Positions 9,376-18,469 of a stretch of 64,000 nt of DNA are shown here, piece after piece (position 1 is the stretch's first letter; each line of letters begins with the position of its first letter). The notes below the pieces were generated by a model. That model was not told the DNA's origin. It was given only the letters and a program-made list of their open reading frames with translations, and did not search any database. The translations under genes were made by a program, and so were the position numbers. The DNA is from Candidatus Saccharicenans sp. (GTDB lineage: Bacteria > Acidobacteriota > Aminicenantia > Aminicenantales > Saccharicenantaceae): assembly GCA_030018265.1 (NCBI GenBank), contig JASEFX010000004.1:1-64000 (forward strand). The letters run 5' to 3'.

Positions 9376-10599
9376 TTACGATTGAATCAAAATTGTTGTT
9401 CGTTTTCTTCTCCTTGTTTTGGCTGAATAGATAAAGCCAAAAATCAAGATTGAAATGATCGGAGCCAGAGCCACCAGGGCTACCAGGCCAAAGCCGTTGA
9501 GAATTGCATCGTGATTTTCCGTGGCTCTGGTCAGCCCGACGGCTATAGCCATAACAAAGGTGACGGTCATCGGACCGGTAGCCACTACTCCGGAATCAAA
9601 GGCTATCTAGATAAAAGTCCGGTCAGAAAACGGCAGCATGACCATAACCAGAAGATAGCCGGGAATCAAAATATACAGCAGTGACAGACCGAGCAGCAGC
9701 CGGGCCATGCCGAGCGCCGCAAGCAGTGCTACGCCCAGAGAGAGTGTAATTATTATGATTCTGGCCGGTATCGCGCCGCTTGAAGCTTTCTCCACTTCAT
9801 AGCTAATAATTCTGACAAATAATTCTGACAGCCGGCTCGGCCAGAGTGGCCACCAGACCGAACAGAAACCCCAGCGGAATGATAATCCACCTATGATAAA
9901 TCTGGCTGAGCTTTTCAACGATCTGGTAACCGGCCGGCAGGAAGTCGACCTGAACACCCTGGATAAATAAAGTCAGTCCGATGATAGTCAGCAAAACGCC
10001 TTTGATTATTTTTTCAAGGTATTCCCTGGGCAGGCGGAGATAGAATACCTGAAAATATGGTGAAGATAATAAGCGGGGGAGCCAGGGCTATCAGCACTTC
10101 CAGGACGACCGGACCAAAATTCAAAAATTCCAGCAGTTGTTTTCATCTGTAAATAATCCCGGGAAGCATCACACTGATGATTGGCCCTATGGAAGCTATG
10201 CCGATGATGCCAATACCGTCTTTTCTTTAATGGCTGATTTTCCTCCGAGAACCGAGACGACTCCTATGCCGGGCGGCAGGATGAATGGTACGGTTACAGG
10301 ACCGATGTGACTCCGCCGGCGTCAAAGGCAACCGGCACGAACTCGGGCGGGACAAAGAAGGAAAGAATAAGGACAGCTATATAACCGACAGGTAGCACAA
10401 TCGCAATGTTTATGCCCGGGAAAATTCGCAGCATGGCCAGACTTACGGCGATCCCCACTCCAGTGGCAACTGCCAGAATAAGCATACTCCGGTTTATTTC
10501 GCCTCCGGAAACCAGGTCTACCTGAAAAGCCAGAACTCTGACATCCGGTTCAGCTATGGTTACGACCAGTCCGATTATGCAGGAAGCGATGAGGATCAT
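9376..10599 (-). pseudogene. Degraded DUF1538-type membrane protein gene (multiple frameshifts/stops)
   Basis: Fragments in different frames: ...VPVAFDAGGVTSVL*, IGPVTVPFILPPGIGVVSVLGGKSAIK, GIGIIGIASIGPIISVMLPGIIYR*, LATLAEPAVRIICQNY*, RTFI*IAFDSGVVATGPMTVTFVMAIAVGLTRA. They collectively cover a two-repeat DUF1538 protein next to P-II. Confidence 0.8.
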
Positions 10600-10757
10600 G
10601 ATGAAGGGCAGCTATATATCTCTTTATTTAAGTTGCTTATTTGGAAATAAAATCAATTTATCCTGCATCAAAATCCGGGTTGGAGCATGAATCGTTCGGG
10701 CGAGCGGTAAAAATCTTTACCGCGCCCGGGTGCTGGTTTCACCCTTAAGTCTGGTGT

Positions 10758-12503
10758 TTATGGATGAGGCGAGTTTTTCGGTCTTGTTCTCATGGTGATG
10801 CTGGTTAAGGGGAGAGCAGTGCCCCAGAACCCTGAATAGTTTCCGTTTCCATCCACGTGCAGCCAGAAGTTGATAAAGCCTCTGTCGGAAGCTGCAGTCA
10901 ATCTGATCCGGTCGCGGTCAAGACAGATCAGGCTGAGACGCAGTGGTTTATCGAACAGCCCGTGTATTGTGCCGCGGTCATCCTCAATTTCGATTAATCC
11001 GTCGACAGGTGTTCCATCTTCCGGGTTTCTGGTGCTGAATTCATACTGGCCCGGGGGGATTGGCCAGCGCGGAAAGCGGAAATCACCGAGGAAAAAGCCA
11101 GCCACAGTGGCGGCTTCGCCTTCAAAAATGTGAGCCCGGAAGAGGTTGGCCAGAATGATCACCGAGAGCTTCCTGTCCGGGTAAATCATCATGAAGGCTC
11201 TGGCGCCGGGAGATTCGCCGCCATGGTACAGCACCTTACGTCCCCAGCGGTCACGCCCGATACGGAAGCCAAAGCTGCAAATGGTTTCCTTTCCGGCAGA
11301 CGTTTTTTGCGGTTTCATCAGGAGTTCCCTGGTTGATTTTTTCAGAAAACCGTTTGACAGCACCGTCCGGGCAGCAAATCGACCGAGGTCGAGCACGGTG
11401 GAAAGATAGCCGCTGGCCGGCCATTTGTAGCTGAAGTTTTCGGCGAAAACCTCCCGATGTTCACCTTTATCGGTCAGCGCGTAGAATCGCGCGCTTCGTT
11501 CATAATGCCTTAAATGTCTTTCGGGCAGGGTGTCGGAAAGCGACAGGGGTTTGAGCAGTGTTTCGGCCACAATCTCGTTAAAATTTTTGCCCGAGACTTT
11601 TTCCAGAACGGCTCCCAGCAGAACATATCCGTAACTGCTGTAAAGATAAGCTGTTCCGGGCGGGTGAACCAGCGGGTCTTTGATAAAGCGCACAAGCGCT
11701 TCCTGCAGGTTTGAGTATTCTCCGACGTTAGCGATGTAAAGTTCGTCAGGTCGGTAATGACGTATTCCCGAGAGATGTCCCGCCAGCTGGGCGATGGTTA
11801 TCTGACGGTAGGGTTCCGGAAGGTCGGGAAGGTATCTGGAAATCGGAGTGTGGAGCTTAATCAGGCCCATTTCGTAAAGTTTGAGTGTGGTGGCGGCGGT
11901 AAGCAGCTTCGTAATACTTCCTATGCGGTAGAGTGTGTCAGGTGCGGCCGGGATTTTGTTTTTCAGGTCGCTGAAGCCAAAGCCGGCATGATAGATAATT
12001 CTGTCACCCCTGAACACAGCAACAGAAAGACCGGGAATGCCAGTTTCCTTAAGGAATTTTTCCAGAAGGCTTTCAAGGAGGGAAACAGGAGCCTTACCCG
12101 GTTCGGATAAACCTGGAGAAGATGGCTGATCGGGATAGACGTTTTTTAGATTATCGTTGCCGGAGAAGGCAAACGAAGGGAGGAATTCTTTTGAAGCGGT
12201 TATAAATTCTCTGGTGTGAGCAGGTTGGCAGAGTGAAATTATTATCAGGAGACAAACTAAGAGTTTTAAGTTGAATATTCCTCCTCCAGAAAAATTGGCT
12301 TTTGTACTTCCAGCGGAACGGAAAGCTTCAGGGTGGCTGGTTATCCGGACAGCCTTTTCCCGGAACAGACGGATTCTCATCGTTACCGAAAATATTATAA
12401 AGAAAAATGATCGAACTTGAATCTGCATCTTTACCGGGAATCCCCGTAGAAGGGCAGAGGAAAAAATGGAGGGAAAAAGGAGAAAAGGGGGAGCTATGTG
12501 CAT
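10758..12503 (-). CDS. Serine hydrolase (class C beta-lactamase/penicillin-binding fold); start probably downstream of 12503
   Basis: GSITKLLTAATTLKLYEMG (SxxK), YSSYGYVLLGAVLEKVSGK (YxN-like region), LYHGGESPGARAFM (HGG). Confidence 0.88.
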   Translation of the reverse strand: MHIAPPFLLFPSIFSSALLRGFPVKMQIQVRSFFFIIFSVTMRIRLFREKAVRITSHPEAFRSAGSTKANFSGGGIFNLKLLVCLLIIISLCQPAHTREFITASKEFLPSFAFSGNDNLKNVYPDQPSSPGLSEPGKAPVSLLESLLEKFLKETGIPGLSVAVFRGDRIIYHAGFGFSDLKNKIPAAPDTLYRIGSITKLLTAATTLKLYEMGLIKLHTPISRYLPDLPEPYRQITIAQLAGHLSGIRHYRPDELYIANVGEYSNLQEALVRFIKDPLVHPPGTAYLYSSYGYVLLGAVLEKVSGKNFNEIVAETLLKPLSLSDTLPERHLRHYERSARFYALTDKGEHREVFAENFSYKWPASGYLSTVLDLGRFAARTVLSNGFLKKSTRELLMKPQKTSAGKETICSFGFRIGRDRWGRKVLYHGGESPGARAFMMIYPDRKLSVIILANLFRAHIFEGEAATVAGFFLGDFRFPRWPIPPGQYEFSTRNPEDGTPVDGLIEIEDDRGTIHGLFDKPLRLSLICLDRDRIRLTAASDRGFINFWLHVDGNGNYSGFWGTALPLTSITMRTRPKNSPHP

Positions 12504-12775
12504 CCGGAGTTTCCGAATATATAATTCGTCTGTAGTGATTTTCTCGCCTGGATGTTGTATGAGCGAAAATTAGGGAATGCGTACCGGGCCCTCAGTTTTA
12601 GTGAGGAGGCAATTTTTCTTTGAAAAAGCGCCGGCAGTTAAATAATATAAAGAGGGCAAAACTTATTTTTGGTGAAGCTCAGAGTGAAAGAGCTTTCTCA
12701 ACCCGATAAAAAGTAATCAAACTTAATAATGTGCGCATGAGTAATAAAAATAAAAAATAAAAAAAGGAGAGGGCC

Positions 12776-13948
12776 ATGATTGAAGGACAGGAAACTCTCG
12801 GTAAGGTCACTCAGCTAAAATACGCCATGGTTGGAGGCGGACTTGGCGCCTTTATCGGCGACGTCCACCGAAAAGCGATAGCCATGGACGGTAAGGCTCG
12901 CTTAGTGGCCGGCTGTTTCTCTCAGAGCTACGAAAATACCCTGAAGACAGGCGAGCTGCTCGGCCTGGATAAGAGCCGGCTTTATCGCACCTACGAAGAA
13001 ATGCTCAGAGCGGAGGCCGTCCATCCGGACCGTCCGGATTTTATAGTGATAGTTACCCCGAACGATACCCATTACCCGATTGCCCGGCTGGCGCTCGAGC
13101 TGGGTTTTGCGGTCGTCTGCGATAAACCGCTGGCCACCAGCAGTCAGCACGCCCGGGAACTGGCCGACCTGGCCCGCCAGAAAGACCTGCTTTTCTGCGT
13201 TACCTACACCTACTCCGGATTTCCGATCGTCAAGCATCTGCGATATCTCATCAGGAACGGCGAGCTCGGCGATATCCGCTTTGTTGCCGGTGAATACCCG
13301 CAGGAATGGCTGGCCACACTTCTGGAGCGGACCGGACAGAAGCAGGCGGCCTGGCGCACCGACCCCGCCCGGGCCGGCATCTCCAACTGCGTCGGCGATA
13401 TCGGCTCGCACATCGAGCATATGGTTTCTTATCTCACCGGTCTGGAAATCGAATCGCTCCTGGCCAGGCTGGACCACTTCGGCGAGGGACGTCCGCTCGA
13501 CGACAACGCTTCGATTATGGTCAATTTCAAAGGAGGAGCCCGCGGTCTTTACTGGTGCTCGCAGATTGCCATCGGCCATGACAACGGTTTCCGGGTGAGA
13601 ATCTACGGAACGAAGGGAGCGGTCGAATGGTACCAGGAAGACCCGAACCACGCGAAGATTGCTTATCTCGACCGACCGGTGGCTTATCTCTCCCGCGGCC
13701 GCGACCCGATGAGTCCGAGAGCTCAGGCTCTCTCGCGTATTCCCTCGGGACATAATGAAGGTTATTTTGAAGCCTTCGCCAACATCTATTCGACCTTCAT
13801 TGGCGCTCTCGACAAAAAGCTGCGGGGAGAGCCTCTGACGGAAGACGACCTGGATTTCCCGAATGCCGAGGAAGGCGTGCGCGGCGTGCGCTTCATCGAA
13901 AAGTGCGTCGAGAGTTCTGAGAAAGGTTCAGTCTGGGTGAATTTTTGA
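12776..13948 (+). CDS. Gfo/Idh/MocA family oxidoreductase (no export signal)
   Basis: YAMVGGGLGAFIGDVHRKAI; IVTPNDTHYPIARLALELGFAVVCDKPLATS; GDIGSHIEHMVSYLTG. Confidence 0.93.
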   Translation: MIEGQETLGKVTQLKYAMVGGGLGAFIGDVHRKAIAMDGKARLVAGCFSQSYENTLKTGELLGLDKSRLYRTYEEMLRAEAVHPDRPDFIVIVTPNDTHYPIARLALELGFAVVCDKPLATSSQHARELADLARQKDLLFCVTYTYSGFPIVKHLRYLIRNGELGDIRFVAGEYPQEWLATLLERTGQKQAAWRTDPARAGISNCVGDIGSHIEHMVSYLTGLEIESLLARLDHFGEGRPLDDNASIMVNFKGGARGLYWCSQIAIGHDNGFRVRIYGTKGAVEWYQEDPNHAKIAYLDRPVAYLSRGRDPMSPRAQALSRIPSGHNEGYFEAFANIYSTFIGALDKKLRGEPLTEDDLDFPNAEEGVRGVRFIEKCVESSEKGSVWVNF

Positions 13949-13966
13949 GCGGGAAGTTGATATTGA

Positions 13967-14989
13967 TTGATTAAAAATATCGATAAAAAGGAGGTTACGA
14001 TGGCAAGACCGGTTACGCTGTTTACCGGGCAGTGGGCCGACCTTCCGTTTGAAGTTATGTGCGAGAAAGCCAGCTCCTGGGGTTACGACGGCCTGGAAAT
14101 CGCCTGCTGGGGCGACCACATGGAAGTAAAAAAGGCGGCTGAAGACCCCTCTTATGTTCAGAAAAAGCTGGAAACTCTGGCCGCCCGAAACCTTAAATGC
14201 TGGGCTCTTGGAGCTCATTTAGCCGGACAGTGCGTCGGCGACCTCTACGACCCGCGCCTTGATACCTTTGCCCCCGATGAAGACAAAGGAAAACCGGCTG
14301 AGTTGCGCGACTGGGCAATCGAAGAGATGAAGCTCACCGCCCGCGCGGCTAAAAACCTCGGTTGCTATGTGGTCAACGGGTTTATGGGTTCTCCGATCTG
14401 GAAATTCTGGTATTCTTTTCCGCCAACTTCAGAAGAGATGGTGGAGAAGGGTTTTCAGCAGATTAAGGAACTGTGGACGCCCATCCTGGATGAATTCGAC
14501 CGCTGCGGTGTGAAGTTCGCTCTTGAAGTCCATCCGACGGAGATCGCCTTCGATATTTACACGGCCAGAAGGTTACTTGAAGTGTTTGAATACCGGCCGA
14601 CGCTCGGTTTTAACTTCGACCCGAGTCATTTGCTGTGGCAGGGAATGACGCCTCATCTTTTTATCCGGGAGTTTCCGGACCGGATCTTCCATGTGCATAT
14701 GAAGGACGTGGCGGTGACTCTCGACGGGAAAGCTTCGCTCCTCGGTTCGCACCTTCCCTTTGGTGACCTCAGAAGGGGCTGGAATTTCCGTTCGCTCGGT
14801 CACGGCGATGTCGATTTTGAATCGATCATCAGGGAACTGAACGCCGTCGGCTACAACGGACCGCTCTCTGTCGAGTGGGAAGACAACGGGATGGACCGGG
14901 AATACGGCGCCCGTGAAGCCCTGGAATTTGTGCGCAGCCACGACTTCAAACCTTCGACCGAAGCTTTTGACCGCCATATGAAGAAGTAA
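13967..14989 (+). CDS. Sugar phosphate isomerase/epimerase (xylose isomerase-like TIM barrel)
   Basis: WGYDGLEIACWGDH; FALEVHPTEIAFD; LGFNFDPSHLLWQGM; FHVHMKD; LSVEWED. Confidence 0.92.
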   Translation: MIKNIDKKEVTMARPVTLFTGQWADLPFEVMCEKASSWGYDGLEIACWGDHMEVKKAAEDPSYVQKKLETLAARNLKCWALGAHLAGQCVGDLYDPRLDTFAPDEDKGKPAELRDWAIEEMKLTARAAKNLGCYVVNGFMGSPIWKFWYSFPPTSEEMVEKGFQQIKELWTPILDEFDRCGVKFALEVHPTEIAFDIYTARRLLEVFEYRPTLGFNFDPSHLLWQGMTPHLFIREFPDRIFHVHMKDVAVTLDGKASLLGSHLPFGDLRRGWNFRSLGHGDVDFESIIRELNAVGYNGPLSVEWEDNGMDREYGAREALEFVRSHDFKPSTEAFDRHMKK

Positions 14990-15224
14990 AAAAGCGGAAA
15001 TTTTTGGGATCTGCCGGTAAAATTCAAATTAAGCTGCCACTCAGCCTGCGGGCGAATTTAATCGCCGAAAGCTTTTCGGTTGAGCCGCCGGCAGGACGAA
15101 TCATGTGGTCTGAACTCTGAAGTGCGGGGAGGAGTAATCTTCTTTCTCTGTATTTTCAGGTTTGATTTAATTAAAATATGGAAAAAACTCTTGAAGCTGG
15201 AGAGAGGCGAGGAAATTTTGAGTC

Positions 15225-15995
15225 ATGAATGAAAAAAAATTCTCTTCCGGAACCGCTCTTCATCTGAGCCAGAAAGAGTTCGGCCAGCTTCTCGATTCTC
15301 TGAAAGAAGAGATTGAAGCCTTAACCCGCTCGGCTGACGAAACCGAAGGAGAAATCATCAGGCTGGTGGAAGCTTCACTTAACACTCTCGGCCGGATAAA
15401 AGAACTGCGAAAAATAGTTGATAATCTCGAAAACAGGATTTCCGGGCTGGAGGCTGGCGAGAAAGAATCTTCCACCCCAGCGGATTCTTCGCTGGAGAGC
15501 TCGGCCGTTCAGGAAAGAATAGACCGGCTGCTGACGCTGAAAGGTTTTCTGGAGAAAGTGCTGATCTCGGGAGAATCTGTTCAGGCTGAGTTTTACCCGC
15601 CGCCTTCTGCCGAAACTCTGCCCGGGAAGAAAGTCCTGGTTGTGGACGATGACCCGACGACGGTAAAAATTATTACCTATCTACTTGAAAAAGAAGGCAT
15701 TCAGGTGGTCTCGGCCAGCAGCGGGGCCGAGGGGCTTAAAAAAGCTTTTCAGGAGAAACCCGACCTGATCATCCTGGATGTGATGATGCCCGAGCTTAAC
15801 GGCTTTCAATTCCTGAACATCTTCCGCCGGGCTGAAGGACAGACGCGCACGCCGGTGATTTTTCTGAGCTCGCTGGCGGAAGAAGCCGACGTTATCACCG
15901 GTCTGGAGAGCGGGGCAGTCGATTACTTGATTAAACCATTCTCCCCGCAGGTTCTGCTGACCAAGATAAAAAAGAGCCTCGAAACCGGTAGATGA
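15225..15995 (+). CDS. Response regulator with N-terminal coiled coil and C-terminal REC domain
   Basis: KKVLVVDDDPTTVKIITYLLEKEGIQVVSASSGAEGLKKAFQEKPDLIILDVMMPELNGFQFL...TPVIFLSSLAEEADVITGLESGAVDYLIKPFSP. Confidence 0.93.
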   Translation: MNEKKFSSGTALHLSQKEFGQLLDSLKEEIEALTRSADETEGEIIRLVEASLNTLGRIKELRKIVDNLENRISGLEAGEKESSTPADSSLESSAVQERIDRLLTLKGFLEKVLISGESVQAEFYPPPSAETLPGKKVLVVDDDPTTVKIITYLLEKEGIQVVSASSGAEGLKKAFQEKPDLIILDVMMPELNGFQFLNIFRRAEGQTRTPVIFLSSLAEEADVITGLESGAVDYLIKPFSPQVLLTKIKKSLETGR

Positions 15996-17056
15996 AAATA
16001 GTTCTTTTCAGTCTGGTCTTTCTGGTTGTTTTCTCGCTGGCGCTTCTGCTTTTCATCGCTGTCCGGCGGTTTCTTTCGGATTACAGGCAGAAACGTTTCA
16101 GAAAAAAGTATCTTGAAATCGAGCCTGAGTTTATGGAGGCGCTATTCTCGCCCGACCTGGAAGCTCCGCTGAAATTCGCTCAACGCCACCGGAAGAACTG
16201 GAAAGTTATAGCCCGTCTGTTGCTGGATTACAAACAGGTAGTCAGCGGAGAAGCGGGAGAACGTCTGAGAAAAATATTCCTGACCGTTCTAAAGGTCGGG
16301 TGTTACCGGCTACTTTCCTCACGTCTGGTTTCCAGGAGGCTTCAGGGAGTCAGTCTTTTTTTCGCTTTTTTTGAACCGGAAGATGTTAAAACTTTTCAGA
16401 AAATAATAAACGACCGGCCGGTAATCAGGCTGGCCGCCCTGACCGTCCTGGCCAGGACTTCAGACGAAAAAGCGGTCAGAATTATTTTTCAGGCTTTTGA
16501 GCAGGATGAAGTCAGCCGGGCTCCTTCGTATTTCTATATCATGAGTGCGCTGGGGGAGAAAGCGGAACCTCATTTGAGAGAAGCTCTGAGGAAGCCTCTC
16601 CCACCGGAGAAAATTGCCCTGCTGGTTGAGCTGGCCGGCAAGATTCCGTTGAGAAACCTTGCCCGGGAATTGGAAGCGCTGGCAGACAGCCCGGAGAAAG
16701 AAATCAGGATCAGGGTGGCCCGGGCGCTCGGGCGGATGGCTGACCCGGACAGCCTCAGAACTCTTCTCCGGCTGGCAGCGGACGAAGCCTGGGAGGTTCA
16801 GGCTCAGGCAGTCAGGAGTCTGTCCAGTTTCAAAACCCCCGAAGCGCTGCAGGTCTGCTATCGCGGACTGTTTTCTCCCAGCTGGCACGTAAGGCACAAT
16901 TCCGCCCGCGCGCTGGCGGCTCTTGGCGAGCAGGGACTGGAGAAGCTCAGAGAAGCAACAGTTCAGAACGAAGATGCCTATGCCTGCGACATGGCGAAGA
17001 TGATTCTGGATGAGATGTCAATTTTCGGGCAGGGAGAGCAGGGAGCGCAAAAATGA
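15992..17056 (+). CDS. Membrane-anchored HEAT-repeat protein
   Basis: N-terminal TM (IVLFSLVFLVVFSLALLLFIAV) and HEAT units (EIRIRVARALGRMADPDSLRTLLRLAADEAWEVQAQAVRSLSSF). Start overlaps upstream stop (ATGA). Confidence 0.85.
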   Translation: MKIVLFSLVFLVVFSLALLLFIAVRRFLSDYRQKRFRKKYLEIEPEFMEALFSPDLEAPLKFAQRHRKNWKVIARLLLDYKQVVSGEAGERLRKIFLTVLKVGCYRLLSSRLVSRRLQGVSLFFAFFEPEDVKTFQKIINDRPVIRLAALTVLARTSDEKAVRIIFQAFEQDEVSRAPSYFYIMSALGEKAEPHLREALRKPLPPEKIALLVELAGKIPLRNLARELEALADSPEKEIRIRVARALGRMADPDSLRTLLRLAADEAWEVQAQAVRSLSSFKTPEALQVCYRGLFSPSWHVRHNSARALAALGEQGLEKLREATVQNEDAYACDMAKMILDEMSIFGQGEQGAQK

Positions 17057-18468
17057 TCAAGGCTTTTGTTGCTCTGCTGACGCTCTTTTCGGCCGTGGTC
17101 CTCCTTTATTTTTTCAGTCTGAATTTGTTCTACGTTCTTTTCACCGTTCTTTCGCTTTCGGGGCTCATCAAACATCAGCGAAATATTACTTACGTCACCT
17201 TTCGTGATATCTTTCGTCTGCCTGTGGTGAAACCGTTTTCGGTTATAGTTCCGGCTTATAACGAAGAGAAAACCATCATAGAAAGCGTTCGTTCATTTCT
17301 CTCGCTTGAATATCCGGTTTATGAAGTTATTGTGGTCAACGACGGCTCTAAGGATGCCACCCTGGAGAAACTCATCAGACACTTCCGTCTGGAAAAAAGC
17401 AAGAGAGTTTTCCGGCGGGTGCTTAAGACGGAAAATATCCGCGGGATTTATCTTTCGCCTGACGAGCCGCGTCTGGTGGTGGTGGACAAGGAAAACGGCG
17501 GCAAGGCGGATGCGCTCAACGCCGGTTTGAATGTTTCGCGTTATCCGCTTTTCTGCGCTGTGGATAGCGATTCTCTTCTCGAAAGGGATGCTCTGTTGAA
17601 AATGGTTCGCCCTTTTCTCGAAGACCCTGAACGGGTGGTGGCGGCCGGCGGGGTGATTCGCCTGAGCAACGGCTGCCGCGTTGAGGGCGGTCAGGTCCGG
17701 CAAATCCGTCTTCCACGAAACGCACTGGCGCGGTTTCAGATCGTTGAATATCTCCGGGCTTTCTTTGGCGGGCGGATGGGATTGAGCATGTTGCGCAGTC
17801 TGTTGATAATTTCCGGAGCTTTTGGCGCCTTCCGCAAGGATGTGGTTCTGGAGTGCGGCGGCTACCGCCGGGGAACGGTGGGAGAAGACGTCGACCTGGT
17901 GGTCAGACTGGTCAGATATCTGCGGGAGAAAAAAAGGACGTTTACCATCCGTTTCGTCCCCGACCCGATCTGCTGGACCGAGGCACCGGAAACCATGAAG
18001 ATTCTTTCCAGACAGAGGAACCGCTGGCACCGCGGATTGATCGAGACTGTAGCTTACAACCGGAAAATGCTTTTCAACCCTCGTTATGGACTCACCGGAA
18101 TGTTTGCCCTGCCTTTTTACTTTATCTATGAGATGCTCGGACCGGTGATTGAAGTGACCGGCTATGCCTTTTTGGTAGCCAGCGCTCTTCTCGGGATTTT
18201 GAACTATCCGTTTGCTCTGTTATTTTTCCTGCTGGCCATTTTTATGGGTGTTATCGTCTCGCTGATGTCGGTTTTGATTTCCGAGTATTCCTGGCACAGA
18301 TATCCGAGACTTTCAGATGTGTTGAATATTATTCTTTTCAGTTTTCTCGAAAACTTTTTTTACCGCCAGTATCTGGCGCTGGTCAGAGCCCGGGCCTTCG
18401 TTGATTATTTCCGGGGGGTAAGAACATGGGGAGAGATGACCAGAAAAGGGTTTTATGGAGTGAAGTAA
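17053..18468 (+). CDS. Family 2 glycosyltransferase, membrane-integrated
   Basis: FSVIVPAYNEEKTIIESVRSFLSLEYPVYEVIVVNDGSKD; DSDSLLERDALLKM; GEDVDLVVRLVRYL; QRNRWHRGL. Confidence 0.93.
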   Translation: MIKAFVALLTLFSAVVLLYFFSLNLFYVLFTVLSLSGLIKHQRNITYVTFRDIFRLPVVKPFSVIVPAYNEEKTIIESVRSFLSLEYPVYEVIVVNDGSKDATLEKLIRHFRLEKSKRVFRRVLKTENIRGIYLSPDEPRLVVVDKENGGKADALNAGLNVSRYPLFCAVDSDSLLERDALLKMVRPFLEDPERVVAAGGVIRLSNGCRVEGGQVRQIRLPRNALARFQIVEYLRAFFGGRMGLSMLRSLLIISGAFGAFRKDVVLECGGYRRGTVGEDVDLVVRLVRYLREKKRTFTIRFVPDPICWTEAPETMKILSRQRNRWHRGLIETVAYNRKMLFNPRYGLTGMFALPFYFIYEMLGPVIEVTGYAFLVASALLGILNYPFALLFFLLAIFMGVIVSLMSVLISEYSWHRYPRLSDVLNIILFSFLENFFYRQYLALVRARAFVDYFRGVRTWGEMTRKGFYGVK

Positions 18469-18469
18469 A

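Noticed and set aside
9376-10599. Separate small genes at 9376-9585, 9607-9957, 9803-9994 and 10294-10599 (minus)
   Set aside because: They read as pieces of one DUF1538-type protein split by stops and frameshifts, so they are treated as one pseudogene.
12565-12583. gaaaattagggaatgcgta resembling gaaaatcggggaatgcgta at 49343-49361
   Set aside because: 17 of 19 nt match in two intergenic regions, but short, with no extension and no consistent position relative to genes; insufficient evidence.
15043-15060. 18-nt match cagcctgcgggcgaattt shared with 42557-42574
   Set aside because: The second copy is inside the HEAT-DUF1080 coding sequence and the match does not extend; most likely coincidence.
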